From NCBI GenBank assembly GCA_964451255.1, contig CAYVHL010000001.1, positions 868,001 to 932,000 of the forward strand: a stretch of 64,000 bases of DNA, written 5' to 3'. Positions 33,552-42,432 of this stretch are shown here, one piece after another; the first letter of the stretch is position 1; every line of letters begins with the position of its first letter. The DNA is from JAHBTB01 sp964451255. Its GTDB lineage: Bacteria; Armatimonadota; Fimbriimonadia; Fimbriimonadales; Fimbriimonadaceae. The notes under the pieces were generated by a model. The model worked only from the letters and a program-made list of their open reading frames with translations. It made no database searches and was not told the DNA's origin. The position numbers and the translations under genes were made by a program.

Positions 33552-35120
33552 ATGGTGGGTGTCCGAGCTTGCTTGCCCGCTCTCTTCTTGTGCTTTCTTT
33601 GCGCCTTGTCACACGCACAGCTTCCCGGGATGGGCCGACAGGCTCCCGTCGTCGCGGCGAACCTGACGTCTCCACAGGCCACTTTGCGGACGTTCTTCGA
33701 CGGCATGAACGACGCCAACGTGGACAGCGCCGTCACCGCCCTTGACCTCAGTTGGACCAACCCAATCGAGCGTGGACAGCGGGGCCCGCAACTGGCGTTC
33801 CGTCTTTGGGCGATCCTGAACCGCCAAGCCTATTTCGAGCTCGACAAGGTACCGGAGAAGACCGACGCCGGCCCCTACTCCATCCAGATCACAACAGCGT
33901 CGGGAGGAAAGGCAGGCGAAGTCACGGTCGCCAAGAGCCCGGACGGCGCCTACCGGTTTACTCCTGCGACGATGGCCAATTTGGACGTGCTTTGGACGGC
34001 GGTCAAGGACAAACCTGTCATCAAAGGCCTCGTCGACCCGAGTCCGCGGCAATTCGACCCTGCCGCTTGGGCCGAAGCCCAAATGGGCCCAGGCGCAAAG
34101 GCACCGTTGTTGGGCGCGCCGCGATGGAAGTGGCTCTTCCTGCTACTGATCCTCGCAAACGGCGCGATCGCCGGTTGGATCGTGCGCTTGGCGACCCAGT
34201 TTGTCACGCGAAAGATTCTCAGACTTGAAAAGACTGACGAGGCGTACCGCGAGATTGCTCGTGGCGGGCTCGCTGTCAGCATCGTGATCTTCGGCTCGCT
34301 GGTCGCGGTAAACGTCCCCTACCTTGGCCTACCTGGCCCTCTGTCAGGGTTCGTCGGATTTGTGGGCTATGCCGTCGAAGTCCTTGGCTGGGTGCTGCTC
34401 GCCTTTGCCGTCTGGGACGGAATCATCCAAATCTATGCCCGAAGGTCCAAAGACACGACAGGAACGGCCGGGGGCCTGGTAGCTCCGGTCGTCTCCAGAC
34501 TGGGCAAGGCCGTGATCGTCGTGGTCGCCGCCCTGACGGGCCTCGCGATGCTCGGCGTGAACGTCACTGGGTTCATCGCCACCCTCGGCATCGGCGGAGT
34601 CGTCCTCGCTTTGGCGGCCAAAGACAGCGTCGAGAACGTGTTCGGCTCGGTAATGGTGCTGGTCGACAAGCCGTTCCGGATCGGGGACTGGATCAAGATC
34701 GGCGACGTTGACGGCACCGTTGAGGACATCCGGCTTCGATCAACCAAGATCCGCACGTTTTCGGACTCTGTGATCACAATGCCTAACAGCGCCCTGGTCA
34801 CCAAGAGCGTCGAAAACTTTGGCATGCGCCGTTATCGGCGGTTGGACAGCAGGATCGCGGTGGCTTCCGACACGTCACCCGACAAATTGGCCGAGTTCAC
34901 AGGAAGGATCAGGGATCTGGTCGGCCGGGAGCCGTATGTGAGGGAGGAGAATCGATACGTCTATTTCAATGGCTTTGGGGCGACTTCCCTCGACATCCTC
35001 GTATCGTGCTACTTGATGGCCCCGGACTACCAGAGCGAACTCGAATACCGGGACAAGTTACTGTCGGGCATCGTGAGGATCGCGAACGAGATGGGGGTCA
35101 AGTTAGCCTCCCCGGGTTAG
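33552..35120 (+). CDS. MscS-family mechanosensitive channel with periplasmic N-terminal domain
   Basis: A 522-residue protein with a signal peptide (CLPALFLCFLCALSHAQ) and an N-terminal soluble domain of about 180 residues (ATLRTFFDGMNDANVDSAV). Several membrane helices follow. The MscS pore and beta domain includes GVNVTGFIATLGIGGVVLALAAKD, the pore helix, and PFRIGDWIKIGDVDGTVEDI. It likely releases solutes on hypo-osmotic shock. The start is ATG 33552; a longer frame from 33453 would hide the signal peptide. Confidence 0.9.
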   Translation: MVGVRACLPALFLCFLCALSHAQLPGMGRQAPVVAANLTSPQATLRTFFDGMNDANVDSAVTALDLSWTNPIERGQRGPQLAFRLWAILNRQAYFELDKVPEKTDAGPYSIQITTASGGKAGEVTVAKSPDGAYRFTPATMANLDVLWTAVKDKPVIKGLVDPSPRQFDPAAWAEAQMGPGAKAPLLGAPRWKWLFLLLILANGAIAGWIVRLATQFVTRKILRLEKTDEAYREIARGGLAVSIVIFGSLVAVNVPYLGLPGPLSGFVGFVGYAVEVLGWVLLAFAVWDGIIQIYARRSKDTTGTAGGLVAPVVSRLGKAVIVVVAALTGLAMLGVNVTGFIATLGIGGVVLALAAKDSVENVFGSVMVLVDKPFRIGDWIKIGDVDGTVEDIRLRSTKIRTFSDSVITMPNSALVTKSVENFGMRRYRRLDSRIAVASDTSPDKLAEFTGRIRDLVGREPYVREENRYVYFNGFGATSLDILVSCYLMAPDYQSELEYRDKLLSGIVRIANEMGVKLASPG

Positions 35121-35170
35121 GTCGCACGGCTGAAAGCGCTTGCAAACTGAGGGAATCGCCATAGAAGAAT

Positions 35171-35201
35171 AGCCCTGGGCCGATTTTATCGGCCCAGGGC
35201 T
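35171..35201. terminator. Bidirectional terminator between mscS-like gene and PEP-CTERM gene
   Basis: A perfect 14-bp stem (AGCCCTGGGCCGAT / ATCGGCCCAGGGCT) with a TTT loop lies between two convergent genes, whose stops are at 35120 and 35224. Confidence 0.88.
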
Positions 35202-35223
35202 ATTGGGTTGGGAGTAGCTGACC

Positions 35224-36039
35224 CTACTTACGGCGCCGGACAAACCCCACGATGCCAAGGCCCAACAGAGCCATGCTCGACGGCTCTGGCACCGCTTGCG
35301 GAGTGAAATAGCCAGACGTCCGCAAATAATTGCTGGCCGTCGCGGTGCTGCCGAAGCTTCCGGTGGTCGTGCCTTGCGTCAGTGACCCGAACACAAGCGC
35401 AAAGTTGTACAAGTCGCCGTCGGTGAAGGTTCCGGGGGCAAAGGACTTTGAGGTGAACGTCCCGGGATTGCCCTGGCCCGCATAAACGGAAGTGTTCGTG
35501 GTGACGTCAACAACGTAAAAGTAGGTCTGGAGCGCCGTATGGTCCCCCGTGGCGCTGAAGTTGCTCCACTGGAAGGTGAACGCCTGGCTCGTGTCCATGG
35601 ACTGCAACGCGGCGTAGTTCGTGAGATATGGCACGGAGTCCCCCCACCCCGGATCGCCGTAGACGACATAGTCCGAGGCGCCGGCGTGTGGCCCGTCAGT
35701 CAGATTGAACAGATAGGTGCCAGGGCCATAGACCGCCTGCACACCGCTACGGTCGGCGTACGTGAAGTCGCTGTATTCGGAGGAATATGCCCCGGCGGGA
35801 CCGAGCGGTCGGGTCGTGGTGTCGGGAATCGTTACTTGACCGTGAAGGACTTCGTTGGGCGTGTTCGCGAACACCCGGGCAGTGAAGCCGGCGACCGAGG
35901 GCGTCACTGGCTGGCTGGACGAAGTCTGGTCATACATCTCCCACTGGGAGATCTCGTGGTAAGTAATGCTCGCCAGAGCCGACTGCGCCACGACCGTGGT
36001 GGACACTAGGATGAGGAGTCTCTTGGTTCCGTTTTTCAT
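35224..36039 (-). CDS. PEP-CTERM surface protein of unknown function
   Basis: A 271-residue secreted protein. The signal peptide is MKNGTKRLLILVSTTVVAQSALA. A Thr/Ser/Tyr-rich beta domain follows, ending in the sorting tail VPEPSSMALLGLGIVGFVRRRK. ATG 36039 is supported by GGAGAGCG upstream; the longer frame from 36063 adds eight residues before the signal peptide. No motif points to a ligand. Confidence 0.82.
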   Translation of the reverse strand: MKNGTKRLLILVSTTVVAQSALASITYHEISQWEMYDQTSSSQPVTPSVAGFTARVFANTPNEVLHGQVTIPDTTTRPLGPAGAYSSEYSDFTYADRSGVQAVYGPGTYLFNLTDGPHAGASDYVVYGDPGWGDSVPYLTNYAALQSMDTSQAFTFQWSNFSATGDHTALQTYFYVVDVTTNTSVYAGQGNPGTFTSKSFAPGTFTDGDLYNFALVFGSLTQGTTTGSFGSTATASNYLRTSGYFTPQAVPEPSSMALLGLGIVGFVRRRK

Positions 36040-36168
36040 TTTTCGCTCTCCAAAGAAGTCCATAGATTCTTCAACAAATTGCCGGCGCGAAGCAAGGAAA
36101 CGACCGGAAAGACAGTAAAAGCACCTGCGGTACCTGGTGGATTTGGCATAGACCGAGGCAAGGTGGAG

Positions 36169-38106
36169 CTATAGCCTGCCCTCGGCCCGAGTCGGTGCGA
36201 CCCTGCACGCGGCCACCCAGACCCGGGCCTGCCGAAGGACGACGCCGACGGCGCCCCGCAGTGCGGCTGGGTCGGTCACGACCCTTGGCAAGTCCGTGCC
36301 GCCCACGCTTGCGACCAACACTCTGCCCGCGGTCTCGACGCGCATGTGCCTGGTCACACCCCAAGCCCAATCCAACTGGGCTTCGCACAGAACCGTCTCC
36401 TCCGACCGGAATCGAGACACGACCTTGGCTACCTTTCCGTCGGCCAGTAGAGCGACCCACCGGCGCAACCCCTTGTGCCCGACGACCAAGCCCCACTCGC
36501 CGCCAAGGGCAGGGGTGACCTCCGCCTGCCAGACCAAGTCTGCCCACTCTCTCGTCCCTTGGACGGCCATACCTTCCCCTTCGTCTTGAACCATCTCATA
36601 GGGCTCCGACTCTTGTAGCATTGTCAGGTTGGAGAGCCAACCCGAGTCCTCGCCGGGCCACGGCGCCCGGAACCATGCTTCTGGCACCGCCCGCCAATCC
36701 ATGGAGACCAGGCTTCCCCCCTCGACACCCACTGCGATCACGGGGCGGCCGCCGGTGTCCGGCACACTCATCGTCACCGTCCCCTCGTCGTACAGGCCAT
36801 GGAACTTACCGGCCGACGTCCGCACATAGAGCCTTGCTGGACCCCCGGGCTCGACCTTGGCGGTAATAGCCATGCCCGTGTAGAGTTGGCCCGTCGCCAG
36901 CGTCTCGTAGCCGAGTCGGGTTTCGTCGGGCTCTGGGTAGAGTTGCCGCTCCCACGCCCCGTCATCCTTCTTCACAAAGCCATGTGTGCAACCTGGGAAC
37001 GGAAACGAGAAGCGGGGCGTGCCCTTCGGCCAAAGGCTCTCCAGTCCGCGACAGGATCGGGCCAGGTCGACAAGCCACTGGGTGGTGGACGCGGCGTCAG
37101 TGTAGGCCCGGCCTCCCTCAGCCGTGCTGACGATCATCCGGTCGGCGACGGGGCCGCGCCAGTCGTATGGCGTTTCGAACGTCGGCAACCCGCCGCGCAA
37201 CCCCAACAGGCAACCGACGTTCCCAGAGTTGCAGTCCGTGTCGTACCCGGCCGTGTTGACCACCAACATCGTCTGCGAAAAGTCGCCGTCGCCCCAAAGG
37301 AGGGCCAAGAGGACGACGGCCAGGTTTGGGATCACATGACAGTCACCCGGAAAGTGGGCATAGCTGTACTTCTCGTGGATGCGGGCAAGGGTGTGCGTCC
37401 AACTCACATCCTTGCCACGCCACACCCGTAGATCGCGGGCGACCCGCGAGACGAGACCGTCCTGAGGCACGTGTTCGAGGCCTTTGTCGAAAAGCCGGTC
37501 GATATCCAGCTCGACGAACGCCTGGGCCTCCATGGCCGCAATGAACCGGGCCGAGTCCACAGCAACGCCGTCGTGGCTGACCGAGGCAGCCCTCGTCGCT
37601 AAGTCGGCGGCAAGCGCCGGGTCTCCTGGGCACAGCATCGCCCACGCGTCGATGAATATCTGCGCTCCGATCTGCTCGGCGACGACCTTGCCGTTCAAGT
37701 CGATGGAGCCGCTCTGCGGCGCGGGGAATCCAGCCTTCAGTCGAAGATACGCGGTGTGCTCGGTTGACCTGCCGAACCCACCCCACCAGAAGATCGACCT
37801 CCCTTCCACCGCATAGTCCAGCCACGCCTCGGCGATGTCTTGCGAGGTCAAGTTCAGGCCGTTTCCGCCGTCTTCGACCGCCCTGGGAAAGGTGAATGTG
37901 CCCGTGATGTCGTCATCGACGACGATCAACGGCTGACCAAGCCGGTCGTTGACATAGCCGTTGATCTCACCAAGCTTCTCTAGGATGTCTTGATGGGCCC
38001 ACTGCTCGAACGGCCTGCCCGCATAGACCCCGATGATCTTGCCCAGGACACCGGCGTACACTCGCTCCGCGTAGGCTTGGTCGAGCGGCACCGGCAGGTC
38101 GTCCAT
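36169..38106 (-). CDS. ADP-ribosylglycohydrolase (DraG)-fold protein with C-terminal beta domain
   Basis: A 645-residue protein. Residues ~10-400 carry the DraG fold: GVLGKIIGVYAGRPFEQW, the metal-binding VVDDDITGTF (Asp64-66), and NTAGYDTDCNSGNVG near residue 325, with Asp ligands for the dinuclear metal site. The last ~240 residues form a beta-rich domain (LYVRTSAGKFHGLYDEGT) not found in classical DraG. It has no signal peptide. In this sugar-metabolism setting it may cleave an N- or O-glycosidic bond in another substrate than ADP-ribosyl-protein; that is inference. ATG 38106 chosen; the longer frame overlaps the divergent gene. Confidence 0.82.
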   Translation of the reverse strand: MDDLPVPLDQAYAERVYAGVLGKIIGVYAGRPFEQWAHQDILEKLGEINGYVNDRLGQPLIVVDDDITGTFTFPRAVEDGGNGLNLTSQDIAEAWLDYAVEGRSIFWWGGFGRSTEHTAYLRLKAGFPAPQSGSIDLNGKVVAEQIGAQIFIDAWAMLCPGDPALAADLATRAASVSHDGVAVDSARFIAAMEAQAFVELDIDRLFDKGLEHVPQDGLVSRVARDLRVWRGKDVSWTHTLARIHEKYSYAHFPGDCHVIPNLAVVLLALLWGDGDFSQTMLVVNTAGYDTDCNSGNVGCLLGLRGGLPTFETPYDWRGPVADRMIVSTAEGGRAYTDAASTTQWLVDLARSCRGLESLWPKGTPRFSFPFPGCTHGFVKKDDGAWERQLYPEPDETRLGYETLATGQLYTGMAITAKVEPGGPARLYVRTSAGKFHGLYDEGTVTMSVPDTGGRPVIAVGVEGGSLVSMDWRAVPEAWFRAPWPGEDSGWLSNLTMLQESEPYEMVQDEGEGMAVQGTREWADLVWQAEVTPALGGEWGLVVGHKGLRRWVALLADGKVAKVVSRFRSEETVLCEAQLDWAWGVTRHMRVETAGRVLVASVGGTDLPRVVTDPAALRGAVGVVLRQARVWVAACRVAPTRAEGRL

Positions 38107-38183
38107 CACCCACAAGTATCCCCGAACACCATCGTCCGGCAAGCGAACTAGCAGCAGGTTGGGGCTACGGTAGAACAAGCGCC

Positions 38184-38834
38184 ATGAAGCGCAAGTTTCT
38201 CTTGGCCTTGGGATTTGCCCTGACAGCGTTGGTCGCGTTAGGCGCTGGGAGCCAATTGAAGCCAAAGGTGGAAATGGACACATCGCAGCTGGGGACTCTG
38301 GAGCGGTACTCAGCCAAGGCCCAGAAAACTGCGGAAGATAACTACTCCATGATCTTGAAGTCTCTGGACACCAAAGATCCGGAGCCAGGTCGTCCGATCC
38401 GGATCGTGTGCGACTTTGGCTACAAAGGCGTCGCCGCCACGAGTGGGAGGACGATCCACTTTTCTCCCGACTACGTGATCGGCCATACCGACGACCTCGG
38501 CATGATCGTCCACGAGGAGGTCCACGTCATCCAGGGGTACAAGAAGTACGATCCGGTCTGGCTAGTCGAAGGGATCGCCGACTGGGTGCGCTGGTTCCAT
38601 TTTGAACCAAAGGCGAACCGACCCAAGCCTCGTCGAGACCGCGCCGACGCCCGGGCGAGTTACCAGACGACAGCGGCGTTCCTCGATTGGGCCAGCAACA
38701 CGTACGACAAGAGCCTGGTTCCGAAACTCCACAAGGCACTACGCGACGGCACCTACACAGAGGACCTGTTCAAGTCCATCGTCGGAAAATCACTCGACGA
38801 CCTTGACGCCGAGTGGAAGTCAAGTCTGAATTGA
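38184..38834 (+). CDS. Secreted basic secretory protein (BSP)-family putative metallopeptidase
   Basis: A 216-residue protein with a signal peptide (LLALGFALTALVALGAGS). The BSP signature lies in IHFSPDYV, IVHEEVHVIQGY (HExxH at 110-114) and WLVEGIADWVRWF, whose Glu could be the third zinc ligand. BSPs are best known as plant defence proteins with predicted zinc-protease activity; bacterial members are uncharacterised. It is divergent from the DraG-like gene. Confidence 0.85.
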   Translation: MKRKFLLALGFALTALVALGAGSQLKPKVEMDTSQLGTLERYSAKAQKTAEDNYSMILKSLDTKDPEPGRPIRIVCDFGYKGVAATSGRTIHFSPDYVIGHTDDLGMIVHEEVHVIQGYKKYDPVWLVEGIADWVRWFHFEPKANRPKPRRDRADARASYQTTAAFLDWASNTYDKSLVPKLHKALRDGTYTEDLFKSIVGKSLDDLDAEWKSSLN

Positions 38835-38844
38835 TCGGCCCAAG

Positions 38845-39213
38845 CTAACGCCGTTCCTCCATCAAGCCGACCAAGTTGCCGTCAGGGTCGTTGAGGAACG
38901 CCATCCACAGTTCGTGGTCAGGCATCTTGGCGACCAAGTGGGGCCCGTCCTGTCCGGTCGCACCGGCCCCAAGAGCTTCCGCGTAGGCATTGTCCAATCC
39001 TTCCACCAGGAAGTACACGCACGAGTTCTGGCCGATCTTCTGCGTGCTCTCAGGTAACCCCAGCATGATCCTGACGTTTCCCGCCGACACAAATGTCAGT
39101 GCCGGGCCGGCGTCAAATAGGTGCGTCAAGCCGAGGATCCCGACGTAGAACTCCTTGGCCCTCGCGGTGTCGCTAACCGTCAGGGCAACCTGACCCAGCC
39201 GCTTGATCTCCAT
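38845..39213 (-). CDS. VOC-superfamily (glyoxalase-like) protein
   Basis: A 122-residue protein with one VOC unit pair: LGQVALTVSDTARAKEFYVGILGL at the start and FLNDPDGNLVGLMEE at the end. Candidate metal ligands are the Glu or His near the strand ends, but the first His of glyoxalase I is replaced by Gln in GQVAL. Substrate unknown. ATG 39213 (MEIKRLGQ) chosen. Confidence 0.85.
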   Translation of the reverse strand: MEIKRLGQVALTVSDTARAKEFYVGILGLTHLFDAGPALTFVSAGNVRIMLGLPESTQKIGQNSCVYFLVEGLDNAYAEALGAGATGQDGPHLVAKMPDHELWMAFLNDPDGNLVGLMEERR

Positions 39214-39299
39214 CTTGTCTAAATTATGTCCGTACGCGCTTCGGGCCGGGCTGGGGGCAAGGTTCAAGGGAAAGGTACATTTCGAGCCCGGATTCGACC

Positions 39300-40682
39300 A
39301 TGCGAGCCCCCGAACGACCTTCAAGACTCACTTTCCCTGACGGCTTTCTATGGGGCTCCGCAACAGCCTCATACCAGATTGAAGGTTCGCCGACCCGAGC
39401 AGGTGGCGGCCCATCAGTTTGGGACGAGCTCTGCCGACGCCCAGGCGCGGTTTTCCGGGGCGACACTGGCCTGGTGGCCTGCGACCACTACAACCGCTTC
39501 AGGGAGGACGTGGCTATGATGAAAGACCTCGGGCACAAGGTCTACAGGTTCTCTTTGAGCTGGCCCCGCCTGTTTCCAGAGGGGGTCGGACGTCGCAATG
39601 ACGCGGGCTATCGGTTCTATAACGACCTGGTCGACGAGCTGCTCAAAGCCGGCATCCGCCCTCTCGTGACCATGTTCCACTGGGACTACCCTTACGCCCT
39701 GTTCCAGAAGGGTGGTTGGATGAACCCGCAAAGCCCGCAGTGGTTCGAGGACTATGCTAAGGACGTCGTCGGGTTCCTCTCTGACCGAGTCACCGACTGG
39801 ATCACGATGAACGAGACGGTCGTGTTCTTGATCATGGGGCACCTGAGCGGAATCCATGCGCCCGGCATCCAGTTCAGCCGGGCCGACGTCATGCTCATGC
39901 TCAAACACGCATTGATCGCCCATGGCCGCGCCTGCATGGCGGCAAGGGAGGTGGCGAAGCAACCTGTCCGGTTGAGCTATGCGCCGGTGGCGGGGGTCGA
40001 CTACCCGCATGAGGAAACGCCCGAGGCTATCGAGGCCGCAAGGAAGTCGACATTCTCGGCCAGCCCCGACAACTTCTTCTGGTCGCCGTCTTTGTATTTC
40101 GAGCCCGTTCTGAAGGGAGTGTGGCCCGAGGACGTCGCCAAAGTACTCGGCGACGACGACCCAGGCATGACCGAGTCCGAGTTGCACGTGATGAACCAGC
40201 CCCTCGACATGCTGGGTCTGAACTTCTATCAAGGCGTCCCCGTCATGCCGTGTTCCTGCGGTGTAGAGAAGGTGAAGCCGAAGCCAGGCGAACCTCGCAC
40301 GGCCTTCGATTGGACGGTCACGCCCGACGGCATCTACTGGTCGGTCAGGTTCTTCTGGGAGAGGTACGGCGTACCGTTGTTCATCACCGAAAACGGCACG
40401 TCATGTTGCGATTGGGTCGCGCTGGACGGCGCCGTCCACGACCCTCAACGGATCGACTACACGAGGCGCTACCTACAGTGGCTCCATCGCGCCACGGTCG
40501 AAGGAATACCGGTGGAGGGATATACGCATTGGAGCCTGATGGACAACTTTGAGTGGGCCGAGGGCTACAAGCAGCGGTTCGGCCTGGTTCACGTCGACTT
40601 CGAGACCCTGAAGCGGACGCCGAAGGATTCTGCCCACTGGTACCGCGACGTCATCGCGTCGAACGGCGCGAACATCTGGTGA
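39300..40682 (+). CDS. GH1 beta-glucosidase
   Basis: A 460-residue cytoplasmic glycosidase. It has the N-terminal GH1 signature FPDGFLWGSATASYQIEG, the acid/base Glu172 in TMNET, and the nucleophile Glu364 in FITENGTS. The substrate-site Trp lies in WSLMDNFEWAEGY. It likely hydrolyses cellobiose or other short beta-glucosides imported by the cell. The sugar permease gene is convergent and ends 31 bases away. Confidence 0.96.
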   Translation: MRAPERPSRLTFPDGFLWGSATASYQIEGSPTRAGGGPSVWDELCRRPGAVFRGDTGLVACDHYNRFREDVAMMKDLGHKVYRFSLSWPRLFPEGVGRRNDAGYRFYNDLVDELLKAGIRPLVTMFHWDYPYALFQKGGWMNPQSPQWFEDYAKDVVGFLSDRVTDWITMNETVVFLIMGHLSGIHAPGIQFSRADVMLMLKHALIAHGRACMAAREVAKQPVRLSYAPVAGVDYPHEETPEAIEAARKSTFSASPDNFFWSPSLYFEPVLKGVWPEDVAKVLGDDDPGMTESELHVMNQPLDMLGLNFYQGVPVMPCSCGVEKVKPKPGEPRTAFDWTVTPDGIYWSVRFFWERYGVPLFITENGTSCCDWVALDGAVHDPQRIDYTRRYLQWLHRATVEGIPVEGYTHWSLMDNFEWAEGYKQRFGLVHVDFETLKRTPKDSAHWYRDVIASNGANIW

Positions 40683-40713
40683 TAGGTCGCAGCCGAAATC
40701 AGCCGCCCTACGA

Positions 40714-42249
40714 CTATCGTTCGTCGGGGAGCACGATGCCGCGCATGATGACCCTCTGCGCGCATAGGAACACGACCAGGGTAGGCAGGGCGACGATCGT
40801 CACCGCCGCCATCATGATCGACTTGGGGGCCGCCCCCTGCAGTTGGTACACATAGACCATCAATGTCCAGATGTTCCGATCCTGAGCCACGAGAAAGGCA
40901 TACAGGAAAGAACCATAGGCACCCATGAAGGCGATGAGCGCGAGATAGCCCAGCACCGGCTTGCTGAGCGGGAGAGCCAGCTTCCAATACATGACCATCT
41001 CCTTGGCGCCGTCGATCTGGCCGCTTTCGAAGACTTCGCGGGGCAAGGAATCAAAGAACCCTTTGAGGAGGAGGATCATGTACCCGCTGGCCGCGCCTGG
41101 CAACACAAGGGCGGCAAAGGTGTTCAACAGCCCCATCTCCTTGAGCTGCAGGAACGAGGGGATCATGGTCACCTCGGCCGGGAACGCCATCGTAGCAAGG
41201 AGAAAGACGAGGATCCGCGCCGTCGCCTTCATCGGGTATCGGCTGAGGGCGAAGGCAGCTAACGGGTTCACCGTCAACTGGGCCAGGATGGCGAGCAGGC
41301 AAAAGACAGCGGTGTTGAAGAGGGCTTTACCGTTGGTGAAGACGGCCTGGAACACATAACGCCAGTTGCGCGTCGCCATCTCGGTGGTGACCTGAGCCCG
41401 GTTCGCCGCCACCCAGTCCGATTCGTCGGCCAGGATCGGCATTGGTCCGGGTCGGATCTTGTGCCAGCGATCCTCTAGAGTGCCGTTTGTTCGAAAGGCC
41501 TCTGGAAGGCCATTCTTCAAGAACTCTTCACGCACGACCCCCGAATCCGGGACGCGTAGCTCCTCAAACTTCTTGGCTCCAGACACGACTTCAACGGGAA
41601 CCCGTGGGAACTGGTTCTCCCACTTGGCGCGGGCCCATTTCTGGAACACACGGTCCGCGCGGACCGGAATGCGGAACTCGACCGGGAGAGTCTGCTTGAA
41701 CTCGAGCCAGTCCGACCATCTTTGACCGCGTGACGGTTTCCAGCCGGCTTGGTCCAGGTGCTCCGGCACCGGCGTCTCGGCGAGGAAGTCTCCCTGGAAC
41801 TCGTTGAACGCCCGCCCCACCGCCTCGATCGTCTTGTACTTGCGGCGCAACCACGATTGCCATAGTTCGCTGAGCCTGCTGGAAACCGCGTTGGTCGGCA
41901 TGGTGAATCCGGCCGTCCACTCATCCGGCGGCAAGGTCTGGAGGAACTGGCGATATGCGGCGACCGTGCTGGAGTCCGCCCCACCTCCAATTCGGCTCGA
42001 GTCCAAATCCTCAAGCGACATCGCGTACTTGTCTTGGCGATATTTCTCAAACAGGTCGCCCGTTGAAACCATGAACGCGGGCACCAGCCTGTTGTCGTTC
42101 TGATCGAATGAGTTCTTCAAGCCGGTCGTGGCCATCGAGGCGAACGGATAGACGGTCGTCGCCGCTCCGACGATGAGCCCCACATACAAGGTGGCCATCG
42201 CGAGCCTCGCTCGCGGTCGGTTTCTTCCGACTCGGCCCACCAGGGACAT
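40714..42249 (-). CDS. MalG-type sugar ABC transporter permease with large insertion after TM1
   Basis: A 511-residue protein, against ~280 for usual MalG. The first membrane segment (ATLYVGLIVGAATTVYPFASM) is followed by about 260 soluble residues (DNRLVP... to ...VTTEMATRNW) before the standard permease core. In the core are LSRYPMKATARILVFLLATMAFP, the EAA loop ESGQIDGAKEMVMYWKLALP, and a C-terminal helix. No other subunits of this transporter are in the window. The insertion lies where MalF-type proteins have a periplasmic P2 domain and may contact the binding protein. Confidence 0.85.
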   Translation of the reverse strand: MSLVGRVGRNRPRARLAMATLYVGLIVGAATTVYPFASMATTGLKNSFDQNDNRLVPAFMVSTGDLFEKYRQDKYAMSLEDLDSSRIGGGADSSTVAAYRQFLQTLPPDEWTAGFTMPTNAVSSRLSELWQSWLRRKYKTIEAVGRAFNEFQGDFLAETPVPEHLDQAGWKPSRGQRWSDWLEFKQTLPVEFRIPVRADRVFQKWARAKWENQFPRVPVEVVSGAKKFEELRVPDSGVVREEFLKNGLPEAFRTNGTLEDRWHKIRPGPMPILADESDWVAANRAQVTTEMATRNWRYVFQAVFTNGKALFNTAVFCLLAILAQLTVNPLAAFALSRYPMKATARILVFLLATMAFPAEVTMIPSFLQLKEMGLLNTFAALVLPGAASGYMILLLKGFFDSLPREVFESGQIDGAKEMVMYWKLALPLSKPVLGYLALIAFMGAYGSFLYAFLVAQDRNIWTLMVYVYQLQGAAPKSIMMAAVTIVALPTLVVFLCAQRVIMRGIVLPDER

Positions 42250-42315
42250 GCGGGCATTGTAGCCTCACCAAGCAAAAACACGGGCTTGTCACAAAACCCG
42301 CAAAAACACCGAATA

Positions 42316-42331
42316 CTAGTATTTTTACTAG
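42316..42331 (+). promoter_or_regulatory. AT-rich inverted repeat upstream of flagellin
   Basis: CTAGTA-TTTT-TACTAG is a perfect 6-bp inverted repeat about 100 bases before the flagellin start, AT-rich in a GC-rich genome. It might be a regulator site or the 5' UTR hairpin. No sigma-28 promoter could be recognised. Confidence 0.35.
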
Positions 42332-42432
42332 GTGCCCAGCAAATCTTACAGGGAATGAGACATCCAGCGGGCCGGTTCTGGCACGGGTCCCCACGGAAGG
42401 GGAGCCAGGACTGGCACCAGGGAAGGAAACGG

